This document shows positions 34,676-43,167 of a stretch of DNA of 64,000 nt, one piece after another. The notes under the pieces are model-generated. The model was not told the origin of the DNA. It worked only from the letters and a program-made list of their open reading frames with translations, and did not search any database. The stretch's first letter is position 1, and each line of letters begins with the position of its first letter. The translations under genes and the position numbers were made by a program. The DNA is from Paraburkholderia terricola (GTDB lineage Bacteria; Pseudomonadota; Gammaproteobacteria; Burkholderiales; Burkholderiaceae): NCBI RefSeq assembly GCF_900142195.1, contig NZ_FRAB01000026.1:28380-92379 (forward strand). The letters run 5' to 3'.

Positions 34676-35701
34676 TCACGCCTGATGCTCGCGTTCCAGA
34701 TAGTCTGGATTGAATTCTCCCAGACAAAGCGAGTTGAGCGCCCGAATCTGCTCCGTCATGAAATCGACAAACACGCGAATGCGTGACGGCAAATTCTGTC
34801 GGCAGAGATAGCAGATGTAGTGGCCCCGATCGTCCGGCACGTTGTGCCTCAAGGCCACGACGAGTTCATTGCGCGCGATGTAATCGCGTATCTGATATCC
34901 CGGCATCTGGGCGATTCCGCGACCTTCCAGGACTGCCTGCAATACCAGGTCCGCGTCGTTGAAAGTCAATCTGGCGGTTGGCAAATACTTTCGCATGCGA
35001 CCGTCGACCTTGAAATCCCACTCGAAGACGCGACCGCTCAATCGCAGATTGATGCAGTCGTGCTGCGCCAGATCTTCCAGCATAGATGGCAGCCCGCGCT
35101 CTTCGGCATAGGCGCGGGAAGCGCAGAGCACCATCTGCATTGGAATCAACTGTTTCGCAATGATGCTTGAGTCCTCGATGCGTCCATCGCGAAACGCAAC
35201 GTCGATCTGTTCAGCAGCGAAATCGGCTGGCCTGTCATCAAGGCTCAGATCTACCGCGATATCAGGGTAGAGCTCGGAAAACTTGAAAAGCAGCGGAGCA
35301 ACCACCTTGCGTCCAAATCCAACTGTCGAGCGAATTCGAATGAAGCCACGAGGCGGACCCTGGCGAAGGTCCAACATGTCATTCATTGCCTCGACGATAT
35401 GGGTCACGCCCTGGTTGCAGTTCTCGAAGAACCGTTCGCCCTCCTGCGTCAGGTTTGTGGTCCTTGTCGTTCGGAGAAACAGACGCGTGCTTAGCTGGGT
35501 TTCGAGCTTTTGAACATTTCGGCAGACGGCCGAGCGTCCGATCCCCAATCGTTCACCGGCTTTCGCGAAGCTTCCCTCGGTCGCGACCGCCATGAACGCG
35601 ATGATCCCTGCGTAGCTCGTCGCGAAACAGGTAGACAGCGCATCAGCGTTGTTGGGTAAGCCAACGCGGAAGCCTCGCTGCGATGTATCCGATTGATCCA
35701 T
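34676..35701 (-). CDS. LysR-family transcriptional regulator
   Basis: A 341-residue LysR regulator. The helix-turn-helix is at residues about 35-90 (FMAVATEGSFAKAGERLGIGRSAVCRNVQKLE). The effector domain follows, including CINLRLSGRVFEWDFKVDG and GIAQMPGYQIRDYI. ATG 35701 has GGGG 6 nt upstream and is preferred to ATG 35773. Its targets are unknown: the neighbours are a small membrane peptide and, divergently about 600 bp away, the Ohr gene. Two broken relatives exist in the window (4410-4514 and 28114-28281). Confidence 0.87.
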   Translation of the reverse strand: MDQSDTSQRGFRVGLPNNADALSTCFATSYAGIIAFMAVATEGSFAKAGERLGIGRSAVCRNVQKLETQLSTRLFLRTTRTTNLTQEGERFFENCNQGVTHIVEAMNDMLDLRQGPPRGFIRIRSTVGFGRKVVAPLLFKFSELYPDIAVDLSLDDRPADFAAEQIDVAFRDGRIEDSSIIAKQLIPMQMVLCASRAYAEERGLPSMLEDLAQHDCINLRLSGRVFEWDFKVDGRMRKYLPTARLTFNDADLVLQAVLEGRGIAQMPGYQIRDYIARNELVVALRHNVPDDRGHYICYLCRQNLPSRIRVFVDFMTEQIRALNSLCLGEFNPDYLEREHQA

Positions 35702-36302
35702 TGATGGCCCCACTACTGACACATGAACGGATAAGCCGTTCGAGGCGCCGGTAATGCGTTCTGGCGCGGACAACGACTCTCCTGTTGCAGCGATGAAGTG
35801 ACCGGGATCGACGCTTTCCTTCCGCTCAGTCTCACCTCGATCTTCGTGCAGCCACGGAAACCGGATGCCCGACTATCACCAGGCGGAATGGCCGCATTCC
35901 GCATGCGGCGCGGTCACGCTAAAGTCTAGCACTTGCCTGTTGCAACCAATTGCCGAATGGAGGCGGTCTCGTCTAGTCAACCGCTTCGAGTGCGTGACGG
36001 TGCGCTCCCGTTTCACGCGGCCATTTGGATTGTCGCCGAAACGGAAACATCATGTCTCCTCGTGCGACGCTACCGTTACCATCCACGCTCATCTACCATA
36101 GTGCGGGATTGTACCGTCGCGTAAGGGAAAACAGGTGGCAGGACGCTCGACTGATTTACTATACGATCGTTCGTTCCATGCAGTTCGTCCCGCCCTGGCA
36201 GACGGTGCTTGATCCCGCAGGTGCAGCGCGCTTCATATGGCAGGCTTCGGCGGATCGACGACTGAGAGCCGGAACGCGCATCACCAAATTCGAGACCGCA
36301 CC
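35702..36302. other. divergent region between LysR and Ohr genes
   Basis: About 600 bases with no supported gene. Close to the Ohr gene, at 36161-36175, ATACGATCGTTCGT contains a palindromic ACGATCGT and could be part of a promoter or operator. I see nothing else. Confidence 0.4.
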
Positions 36303-36803
36303 ATGGACGACAAGAAGCTGCAAGCCCCCCCGCTTTCCCTCCTCGACAGGTATCGGGGCCGGGATTTTCATCCGCTGTATACAACGAGTGTCACCGTTTC
36401 GGGCGGCGAGACGGGACACGGTCGCGCATCCGGCGTCGCCCGTTCGGATGACGGAAATCTCGTCGTCGAACTGCGGCTCCCTACCGAGTTCGGCGGACCC
36501 GGTAATGGGACCAATCCCGAGCAGTTGTTCGCGGCGGGGTTTGCTGCGTGTTTTCACGGGGCGCTCAACCTGATCGCAAAACGCGCGGGAATGGAGATCA
36601 ACGACATCGTGGTGGAGGTACAGGTTTCGTTCGGTCGCGATCCCATGGATGGCGGTTATGCATTGGTCATTGACCTCCGTGTCAAGGTGCCGGGCGTTGA
36701 CCGACGCATGGCGGAAGAGATGGTCCGAACAGCGGAACGCCTATGTCCGTATGCAAAGATGGCTCGGCAAGGGACTGTCAATATCGTGACCGTTGTCGAC
36801 TGA
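36303..36803 (+). CDS. ohr: organic hydroperoxide resistance protein (Ohr/OsmC family)
   Basis: A 166-residue thiol peroxidase that reduces organic hydroperoxides. Both Ohr cysteines are present: one in FAACFHGALN and the second in AERLCPYAKM. The family's GTNPEQLFAAGFAACF motif is intact. The start at 36303 has only a weak GAG box but fits the family length. No OhrR regulator is adjacent. An NDH-2-like remnant follows on the opposite strand 5 bp away, and a half-length Ohr remnant survives at 4029-4262. Confidence 0.9.
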   Translation: MDDKKLQAPPLSLLDRYRGRDFHPLYTTSVTVSGGETGHGRASGVARSDDGNLVVELRLPTEFGGPGNGTNPEQLFAAGFAACFHGALNLIAKRAGMEINDIVVEVQVSFGRDPMDGGYALVIDLRVKVPGVDRRMAEEMVRTAERLCPYAKMARQGTVNIVTVVD

Positions 36804-36807
36804 GTCA

Positions 36808-37030
36808 ACGCCCGTTGTGCGGCAGTTTGATCTGTCGATCCCAGCCTTCCGGGTAAACAGCAGCCCATTCGCCAAGGTCTAGGCACCGACACCACGCCAG
36901 ATCCAGGTACGGCCTCGACGCCCAGCGAGTCGAAGGCCTCAGATACGTACGGCCGGGGATTGGGACCGAGGTCGGGACCAATCTCGTCCTGAGGTAGCGA
37001 CCTCATCTCTTTGATTGGTGCCGGGCGGGC
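36808..37030 (-). pseudogene. internally deleted remnant of an NDH-2-like oxidoreductase
   Basis: The minus strand encodes EIGPDLGPNPRPYVSEAFDS then LGVEAVPGSGVVSV, nearly identical to the middle of the intact protein at 7852-9060 (EIGPDLGPNPRPFVAEAFDS). At about 36884 it switches frame and jumps to CLDLGEWAAVYPEGWDRQIK, matching a segment about 120 residues further on in the intact protein. Both ends of the gene are gone, so it is non-functional. Confidence 0.8.
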
Positions 37031-37201
37031 AACGCCGTGTGTCTGGTTGCGTGCCTACCGCAACAGGTAGCACCCGCCTATGATCGTGACGTGCTTTCAC
37101 GAGCGTAGCGCATGCTCGGGGCAGCCAGAAATCCCTGATCTTTCCTCAACTGCATTCGAGCCCGAATGGCGCATCGAGTGGTCGATAAAGGACAGCAAAT
37201 C

Positions 37202-37957
37202 ATGAAAATCGTCGTCATCGGCGGCACCGGCCTTATCGGCTCGAAGGCCGTCGCCATTCTGCGCCAGAACGGCCACGAGGTCGTCGCTGCCTCGCCCAGG
37301 AACGGTATCAACAGCATCACTGGAGAGGGGCTCAAGGAAGCCGTGGCCGGTGCGCAGGTGGTGATCGATCTCGCCAATTCACCATCGTTTGAAGACAAGG
37401 CGGTGCTGGAATTCTTCGAAGCTTCCAGCCGCAACCTTCTCGCGGCTGAGGCCGCAGCGGGCGTCCGACATCATGTCGCGCTATCCATCGTCGGAATCGA
37501 CCGGACGCCCGCTAACGGCTATTTCCGCGCCAAAGTCGCGCAGGAGAAGCTGATCGAAACCTCCGGCATTCACTACACCATCATCCGCTCCACACAGTTC
37601 CTGGAGTTCCTCGGCGGCATCGCCGCGTCAAGTGCGGACGGAAACGTAATCAGGGTTTCGCCGGGCCTGTTCCAGCCCATCGCGGCCGACGACGTTGCGG
37701 CGATCGTTGCCGACGTGGCACTCGCGGCGCCGCGAAACGATATCGTCGAGATCGCCGGCCCGGAAAGAGCGCCGTTCAACGAAATCATCGCCCGCTATCT
37801 GAAGGCGGCCGGCGATCCGCGCGAGGTCGTGAGAGACCCCAAGGCCCGGTATTTCGGCGGGCTGGTCGAGGAGCAGTCGCTCGTGCCGTTGGGCGAGGCG
37901 CGTCTAGGCCGCATCGGTCTCGACGAATGGCTGCGCCACTCGCAGGCGGGAGCCTGA
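37202..37957 (+). CDS. NAD(P)-binding NmrA-like/atypical SDR protein
   Basis: A 251-residue Rossmann protein of the NmrA/atypical SDR group. The cofactor motif GGTGLIGSKA is at residues 7-16. The region IHYTIIRSTQFLEFL near 130 is typical of NAD(P)H-binding YwnB/NmrA-like proteins, and no YxxxK pair is in the classical position. It could be a redox sensor or a reductase. AAGGA lies 9 nt before ATG 37202. It stands alone and has a distant relative at 55694. Confidence 0.8.
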   Translation: MKIVVIGGTGLIGSKAVAILRQNGHEVVAASPRNGINSITGEGLKEAVAGAQVVIDLANSPSFEDKAVLEFFEASSRNLLAAEAAAGVRHHVALSIVGIDRTPANGYFRAKVAQEKLIETSGIHYTIIRSTQFLEFLGGIAASSADGNVIRVSPGLFQPIAADDVAAIVADVALAAPRNDIVEIAGPERAPFNEIIARYLKAAGDPREVVRDPKARYFGGLVEEQSLVPLGEARLGRIGLDEWLRHSQAGA

Positions 37958-38080
37958 GAACATCACGGGCGCCCGCGTCCAGTCCCGCCCGGGCGCTCGC
38001 ATCGCGGATTCGCCTTGGTCTAACGCCTTCCAGGCGGCCAGTTCCGTCCCGTGATTGGTCGCCGCGACTCACTAACCATC

Positions 38081-38953
38081 ATGCGTACCATTCAGATCCT
38101 GCTTCAAACGACCATCCTGCCCTGCAACGACGACTGGTCGATTGCGCGATTCAGCCGCCTGGCGGAATTACTGCGGACGTATCAAGATCCCAAAGGGCGC
38201 GTGACGTTCAATGTCGTTGCTCGGGACCGCGAGCAGCTCGGGCAGCCGGACCCGATTCTTTCCCGTCTCGATGAGACCGGGTTCGACGAGTTGTGGTTAT
38301 TTGCCGTTGACGAAGGCGACGGTCTGACCTCGGCGGATTGCGAGGGAATCACGCGATTCCGGCGCGCGGGTCGCGGCCTGTTGGTCACGAGGGATCACAT
38401 GGATGTGGGGAGCTCACTGTGCACTTTAGGCGGAGTTGGCAAGGCGCACCGCTTTCACACGCGCAATCAGGATCCCGACCACTCCCGGCGCGTGGCCGAC
38501 GACCCGTTCTCAACCCACATCTCCTGGCCCAATTTTCACTCGGGCAGAAACGGAGACTTTCAGGAAGTCACGATCGTTGGCCCCATACATCCAGTATTGG
38601 CGGACCCCGATGCTCCTGGCGGCGCAATCCGGTTCCTGCCAGCACATCCCCATGAAGGCGCCGTCGACGTTCCTGACGACGAACCAGCTAGAGTGATCGC
38701 ACGAGGCAAAAGCAAAGTAACAGGAAAGAGTTTCAACCTTGCAGTCGCATTCGACCCTTCTGTCCGGGGAGGTCCCGCCGTCGCTCAAAGTACTTTTCAT
38801 CATTTTGCCGACTACAACTGGGACGCGCGACTCGGTTGTCCGAGCTTTGTGAGTGAGCCTCCCGGAACCGGAATGCAGACCGAGCAGCAAGCCCTGCGGG
38901 ACGTCCACCGCTACTCTGTCAATCTCGCGCTGTGGCTGGCTGGCGCTCTCTGA
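38081..38953 (+). CDS. hypothetical protein, possible ThuA/class-I glutamine-amidotransferase-like fold
   Basis: A 290-residue soluble protein that I do not recognise firmly. The pattern of an alternating alpha/beta N-terminal half (LWLFAVDEGDGLTSADCEGI, then GRGLLVTRDH) and a C-terminal VAQSTFHHFADYNWD recalls ThuA-like or amidotransferase-like folds. The Cys in SADCEG is not in the nucleophile-elbow context, so catalysis is doubtful. No Shine-Dalgarno is visible before ATG 38081. Coding character is good. It is the last gene before the nod region. Confidence 0.55.
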   Translation: MRTIQILLQTTILPCNDDWSIARFSRLAELLRTYQDPKGRVTFNVVARDREQLGQPDPILSRLDETGFDELWLFAVDEGDGLTSADCEGITRFRRAGRGLLVTRDHMDVGSSLCTLGGVGKAHRFHTRNQDPDHSRRVADDPFSTHISWPNFHSGRNGDFQEVTIVGPIHPVLADPDAPGGAIRFLPAHPHEGAVDVPDDEPARVIARGKSKVTGKSFNLAVAFDPSVRGGPAVAQSTFHHFADYNWDARLGCPSFVSEPPGTGMQTEQQALRDVHRYSVNLALWLAGAL

Positions 38954-39462
38954 ACCTGTCATTCGACAGTTGAAAGAAGCGGTTTCCGTCGATGCCTATA
39001 TCGAGCTGCCGGCAGGTTTCCGTGAACGCAGCGCCTCTTTCGTGAGAGAGAACCCGCAACGCATGCCGGTCATGCCAGCCGCAAGCCGGATGCGCGTGCC
39101 TGCCGGCAGCGCGATCACTTCAGGCATTCCTGCAGGAGCGCTTTGGCGCGCTCGGCAGACAGGCCGCGAATCTTCACGCGCCGCTTGCCGATTTCCACCT
39201 CGATCTCGCACACGGGCGCCGGCATCGGTATGCTGCTGCTCATTGCTTCCGATGCTACTGTCGGCTCCGGCGCCCGAAGTACCCATGCCGGGTCGCCTCG
39301 GGAAACGGTCGGACCGAGCCGCTTACTTGCAGTGGAATCGTAGAGCTTTACATCCGGCTCTATGGTAAAAATTCACGCTCAGCTTTCTCCAACCGCTCGT
39401 CGATTCCCATATCGGCAATCTCGTACCGGCCTACCGTCCATCTCTTGCAGCAACACCACCCC
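38954..39462. other. region between the hypothetical gene and the nod-associated acetyltransferase
   Basis: About 500 bases that contain only a possible 42-codon minus-strand gene (39115-39243). I looked here for a nod box (tandem ATC-N9-GAT) and found none that I could defend. Confidence 0.4.
39115..39243 (-). CDS. possible 42-residue small protein
   Basis: A minus-strand frame starting ATG 39243 with GGAAG just upstream. It encodes a short charged peptide with CEIEVEIGKRRVKIRGLSAE followed by RAKALLQECLK, which would fold as beta-hairpin plus helix. The shape is reminiscent of the C-terminal tail of IS66-type accessory proteins, but I cannot confirm that. It may be an IS remnant or a small orphan gene. 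Confidence 0.35.
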   Translation of the reverse strand: MSSSIPMPAPVCEIEVEIGKRRVKIRGLSAERAKALLQECLK

Positions 39463-39996
39463 ATGAAGTTACTGATGGCACTGACACGACACCTTTTCGT
39501 GAGCTTAGGCAACGCGCTGCCCAGGTACGACCCTTTCAATCACATCCGTGCTTCGCTATACCGCAGGGCCGGCATGTCTATTGGCAAAAACGTGACGATC
39601 GTCGGGCCGTTGACCGTAGAGCGGAGCTTGAACGAGGAAGCAATTCGCGGCATCTCGATCGGAGACCGGACGTATCTCAACGCTAATACGCGCCTCGCCT
39701 GTCGCAACAGCCGGATCTCGATCGGCATCGACGTGCTGATCGGGCCGCACGTATCGTTCGAGACGGCGACGCACGATATCGTGTTTGTCCCCAAACTCGG
39801 GCGGAGGCTCGACCACCATGAGATTCGCGTCGAAAACAAGGTTTGGATCGGTGCGGGGGCGACGATCCTGCCCGGAGTGACGATTCACGAGGCAGCGGTG
39901 GTTGCAGCCGGTGCCGTGGTCACGAAGAATGTGCCGGCCTATACGCTCGTCGGCGGCGTGCCGGCGCGAAAAATCAAGGATATCGCCCGCACGTGA
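39463..39996 (+). CDS. hexapeptide-repeat O-acetyltransferase, candidate Nod-factor modifier
   Basis: A 177-residue left-handed beta-helix acetyltransferase (LacA/WbbJ/NodL superfamily). Hexapeptide repeats are clear (ISIGIDVLIGPHVSF..., VWIGAGATILPGVTI, AVVAAGAVVTKNV), with the catalytic-type His in ETATHDIV and the C-terminal VGGVPARKIK. It lies directly upstream of nodABCIJ on the same strand but has its own terminator (40132-40157). It could acetylate the Nod factor, like NodL, or a surface polysaccharide. The sequence is closer to polysaccharide acetyltransferases than to classical NodL, so I give no symbol. No good Shine-Dalgarno. Confidence 0.8.
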   Translation: MKLLMALTRHLFVSLGNALPRYDPFNHIRASLYRRAGMSIGKNVTIVGPLTVERSLNEEAIRGISIGDRTYLNANTRLACRNSRISIGIDVLIGPHVSFETATHDIVFVPKLGRRLDHHEIRVENKVWIGAGATILPGVTIHEAAVVAAGAVVTKNVPAYTLVGGVPARKIKDIART

Positions 39997-40131
39997 CGGT
40001 CGCTCGCGCCGCGTTACGTCGGCGGTACTACTGCAATCTGATCGTTTCCCGACGTGGCCGATTCAACGGCGTCAGTTGGCGCGAGACGGCCGCATCGGAT
40101 CGAAGCCGCGCTTAAGGGTTTCCCTACCGCA

Positions 40132-40157
40132 AGATCAGCATCGCCCTGATCTTTTTT
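40132..40157 (+). terminator. rho-independent terminator after the acetyltransferase gene
   Basis: A 7-bp stem (AGATCAG/CTGATCT, 7-nt loop) followed by T6. It separates the acetyltransferase transcript from nodABCIJ. Confidence 0.75.
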
Positions 40158-40276
40158 CTTCATGCCCTGACAGCGCCGCGATAACCGTCCACATACGATG
40201 GGACACGCATCCATTGGTCTGCTTTCGAGCGCCACCATGGTCTCCCTCTCTGTATGTGCAAAAAAATGCGACTAAG

Positions 40277-40297
40277 CCAATGGCCAATGGCCAATGA
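40277..40297. repeat. GCCAATG x 3 tandem repeat upstream of nodA
   Basis: Three perfect head-to-tail copies of a 7-bp unit about 155 bp before nodA. It is too short for a minisatellite, but copy-number change by slippage is conceivable and could alter the promoter region. Confidence 0.6.
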
Positions 40298-40451
40298 CAC
40301 GAAGTGAGACCTCGCCGGCTACCCATATAGCGGCGACGCGGCATTTATCCGGTGCAACGCAACTCGGGGTGCGGACACGTCATCCGCGTTCCCCGATATC
40401 AGGAAGACGCCTCGTTAGCGAAACTCAAACAGATTTGCGAGGACAAGACGC

Positions 40452-41096
40452 ATGCCGCCGTTCAACGAGCGCAACCCCGTGGAAGATAAGAACCATTGCG
40501 AGAGGCCGCCCCTGCATTGGAAAACATACTGGGAGAACGAATTACGGCCGGACGATCATGCGCAACTCGCTGAGTTCTTTCGAGTTGTTTACGGGGCCGT
40601 GAACCGGTCGAACGCGCAAATTTTCGAAGGCAACCGCAGTTGGGCCGGGGCGAGGCCCGAACTGCGAATCATCGGTTACGACGCGCACGGAGTCGCCGCC
40701 CATTACGGCGTGCTGCGCAGGTTCATCAGACTCGGCACGGTCGATCAGTTCGTTGCGGAAGTGGGGCTGTACGCGGTTCGCTCCGATCTCGAAGGTTCCG
40801 GAATCAGTCGCCACGCCGCAATGAACGTCGTCTATCCGACGCTACGAATGCTGAAGGTTCCTTTCGGGTTCGGGACGGTACGTCATGAGTTGAGACAGCA
40901 TCTCGAACGAATGGGACGACATGGGCACGGGCGCGTTCTGTCGGGCATGCGCGTGCGATCCACGGCCCCGCAAGTGGCGTTCGAAACCCCGCAAATGCGG
41001 GTTGAAGACGTGCTGGTTGCTGTCATTCCGATCGAATGCTCGATGGACGATTGGCCTGCTGGCACGCTCATCGACCGCAACGGGCCGGAGCTATGA
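40452..41096 (+). CDS. nodA: NodA, Nod-factor N-acyltransferase
   Basis: A 214-residue acyltransferase that attaches a fatty acyl chain to the deacetylated end of the chitin oligomer, defining the lipid part of the Nod factor. NodA hallmarks are clear: WENEL, RSWAGARPELRIIGYDAHGV, PFGFGTVRHE, and the C-terminal WPAGTLIDRNGPEL. The first 20 or so residues before HWKTYWENEL are an extension of the kind also seen in bradyrhizobial NodA. GAGG is 9 nt upstream. The stop overlaps the nodB start (ATGA). NodA has no known role outside lipo-chitooligosaccharide synthesis, which makes this gene diagnostic for symbiosis. Confidence 0.95.
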   Translation: MPPFNERNPVEDKNHCERPPLHWKTYWENELRPDDHAQLAEFFRVVYGAVNRSNAQIFEGNRSWAGARPELRIIGYDAHGVAAHYGVLRRFIRLGTVDQFVAEVGLYAVRSDLEGSGISRHAAMNVVYPTLRMLKVPFGFGTVRHELRQHLERMGRHGHGRVLSGMRVRSTAPQVAFETPQMRVEDVLVAVIPIECSMDDWPAGTLIDRNGPEL

Positions 41097-41812
41097 CGCG
41101 CATCCGTGAACGACGCTCCTCGTGCTGCGCATCGGCTGCGTTTGAACTGGACAGTACTGAAGCCAGGGAACGGGCGCAGGCGATTTTCCTGACGTTCGAT
41201 GACGGGCCCAATCCGTTTTCCACGCCCGATTTGCTCGACGTGCTCGCGGAGCACGAGGTCACCGCTACCTTCTGCGTCATTGGCGCTTACGCAGCCGAAT
41301 ATCCCGACCTGATCCGCAGGATCGTTGCGGAAGGCCACGGGCTGGTCAATCACACCATGACGCATCCGGACTTCTCTGAATGCACACCGGACGAGATCGA
41401 CCGGCAGCTAGGCGGGGCGAACGAAGTCATCGCGTCGATCTGCCCGCAGGCATCCCTACATTACGTGCGCGCGCCATACGGAATCTGGACAGCGCAAGCG
41501 CGGGCCGCATCGGCGAGGCTGGGACTCGAACCGCTGACCTGGACCATAGATCCATGCGACTGGTCATGCCCTGGCGTCGACGCTATCGAACAGGCCGTAC
41601 TGGACGCTGCCTGCCCCGGTGCCGTCATTCTGCTGCACGACGGTTGCCCGCCGGACGAACTGCCGCCGGACGGTCATCGCGGCTTGCGTGACCAGACCAT
41701 CATGGCGGTCCGCCGCCTGATTCCGGCGCTGCATGATCGCGGCTTCGTATTTGCGCCGCTCCCCTGTCGCTGCGCGACATCACCTCGCAATACCCACATT
41801 GACATGCCATGA
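41093..41812 (+). CDS. nodB: NodB, chitooligosaccharide N-deacetylase
   Basis: A 239-residue carbohydrate esterase family 4 polysaccharide deacetylase. It removes the acetyl group from the non-reducing-end GlcNAc so that NodA can acylate it. The CE4 motifs are present: TFDDGPNPFS (catalytic/metal Asp), NHTMTHPDF (metal His pair), RAPYGIW and the late ILLHDG. The start at 41093 is fixed by the ATGA overlap with nodA, and its own stop overlaps nodC in the same way, so A, B and C are translationally coupled. It is slightly longer than typical NodB (about 215-220), with an extra N-terminal stretch. Confidence 0.94.
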   Translation: MTRIRERRSSCCASAAFELDSTEARERAQAIFLTFDDGPNPFSTPDLLDVLAEHEVTATFCVIGAYAAEYPDLIRRIVAEGHGLVNHTMTHPDFSECTPDEIDRQLGGANEVIASICPQASLHYVRAPYGIWTAQARAASARLGLEPLTWTIDPCDWSCPGVDAIEQAVLDAACPGAVILLHDGCPPDELPPDGHRGLRDQTIMAVRRLIPALHDRGFVFAPLPCRCATSPRNTHIDMP

Positions 41813-43101
41813 GCACGCTCGCTATCGTCGGCGCGATCGCTGTCCTGTCGTATGCGGCGCTCGCCATCGGCTACAAAGGCATACAGGCGCTATACATTCT
41901 GCGGGCCGGGCGTTCGACGCGCGCGCGGTGCGCGGCACCGCCCGCAAACTGGCCGAGTGTCGACGTGATTGTCCCGTGCTACAACGAGGCCCCGGCCATC
42001 CTCGCGGCGTGTTTGAGTTCGCTGGCGGCACAGGACTACCCGGGCACGTTGCGCGTCTATCTCGTGGACGATGGTTCCAGCAATCGGGATGTCGTCGTGC
42101 CAGTGCGCGAAACATGGGCCGACGACCCAAGGTTCGCCTTCGTTCTGCTTCCGCGCAATGTCGGCAAGCGCAAGGCCCAGATCGCCGCGATACATCGCTC
42201 GACCGGCGAACTGGTGATAAACGTCGACTCGGACACCGTCATCGCCCCGGATGTCGTGCGCAAGTTGGTCGACGCGATGGCCGATCCCACCGTCGGTGCC
42301 GCCATGGGTCAACTGGTCGCGCAAAACCGGAGCGCCACCTGGCTCACGCGGCTGATCGACATGGAGTACTGGATCGCATGCAACGAGGAGCGCACGGCGC
42401 AGGCCCATTTTGGCGCCGTCATGTGTTGCTGCGGCCCATGTGCGATCTACCGCCGGTCCGCCATCGCCAGCGTGCTCGAGCAATACGAGACGCAGTATTT
42501 CCGCGGAAGACGGAGCGATTTCGGCGAGGACCGCCACCTGACGATTCTCATGCTGATGGCGGGACTGCGCACGGTGTATGTTCCCGATGCGATAGCGGCG
42601 ACCGTGGTGCCGGAGCGATTTGGGCCTTATCTGCTGCAACAGCTTCGCTGGGCGCGCAGCACCTACCGCGACTCGCTGCTTGCGAGGCGCCTGCTGCCAC
42701 GCCTCGATCGCTATATCACCGTCGACACGATTGGCCTGCAACTCGGTCCGCTGTTGCTGGCGTTCTCGGTGCTGACGGCATTCGCGCAAATTGCGTTGAG
42801 CGCGACTATTCCGTGGTGTGCGATCGTCGTCCTCACCGCGATGACCGTCCTGCGCTGCGGCGTTGTCGCGTGGCGCGCCCGGCAACTGAGATTTTTAGGC
42901 TTTACGGTGCATACCTTCGTCAACATTTTCATGCTGCTGCCGGTGAAGGCATGGGCGCTGTTGACGCTCGACAACAGCAATTGGCTGTCGCGCACGACAC
43001 GTGCGACTGCGCCCGACGAGCACAAAGCGCAAATGCCGGATGCCGCTTACGACGGGGAAATCGTTGTCTGCTCGCAGGCCGAGTCGACGGAGCCCATGTG
43101 A
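41809..43101 (+). CDS. nodC: NodC, chitin oligomer synthase
   Basis: A 430-residue processive family-2 glycosyltransferase of the inner membrane that polymerises UDP-GlcNAc into the Nod-factor backbone. An N-terminal membrane helix (residues about 3-24) precedes the cytosolic domain. Its catalytic signatures are YLVDDGSSNRD, VDSDTVIAPD, GEDRHLT and QQLRWARS (QxxRW). Two or three membrane segments follow, up to the family-like TLDNSNWLSR near the end. The start overlaps the nodB stop. The stop itself overlaps an out-of-frame ATG (TGATG) leading to a 31-codon frame that runs into nodI. Confidence 0.95.
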   Translation: MSTLAIVGAIAVLSYAALAIGYKGIQALYILRAGRSTRARCAAPPANWPSVDVIVPCYNEAPAILAACLSSLAAQDYPGTLRVYLVDDGSSNRDVVVPVRETWADDPRFAFVLLPRNVGKRKAQIAAIHRSTGELVINVDSDTVIAPDVVRKLVDAMADPTVGAAMGQLVAQNRSATWLTRLIDMEYWIACNEERTAQAHFGAVMCCCGPCAIYRRSAIASVLEQYETQYFRGRRSDFGEDRHLTILMLMAGLRTVYVPDAIAATVVPERFGPYLLQQLRWARSTYRDSLLARRLLPRLDRYITVDTIGLQLGPLLLAFSVLTAFAQIALSATIPWCAIVVLTAMTVLRCGVVAWRARQLRFLGFTVHTFVNIFMLLPVKAWALLTLDNSNWLSRTTRATAPDEHKAQMPDAAYDGEIVVCSQAESTEPM

Positions 43102-43167
43102 TGAGGCCAGAGGCCCATCCGGTCTTCATGTGTCGCCCGACCTGCTCACGCCTTTTTTATCGACACC

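Larger units (their letters stand above)
39997..40451. other. leader region of the nod operon
   Basis: About 455 bases upstream of nodA. It holds the terminator of the acetyltransferase gene, a 7-bp tandem repeat and a run of A residues at 40259-40267. An ATCCATTGG at 40209-40217 resembles only the first block of a nod box; the remaining conserved blocks are absent. No nodD gene is present. Confidence 0.5.

Noticed and set aside
36161..36175. OhrR-type operator before ohr
   Set aside because: ACGATCGT is a palindrome but too short and not a convincing match to the AT-rich OhrR sites I know; no ohrR is nearby.
40209..40245. Possible nod box before nodA
   Set aside because: Only the initial ATCCAT block is present; the inner ATC-N9-GAT and the AATCRATTT-like block are absent.
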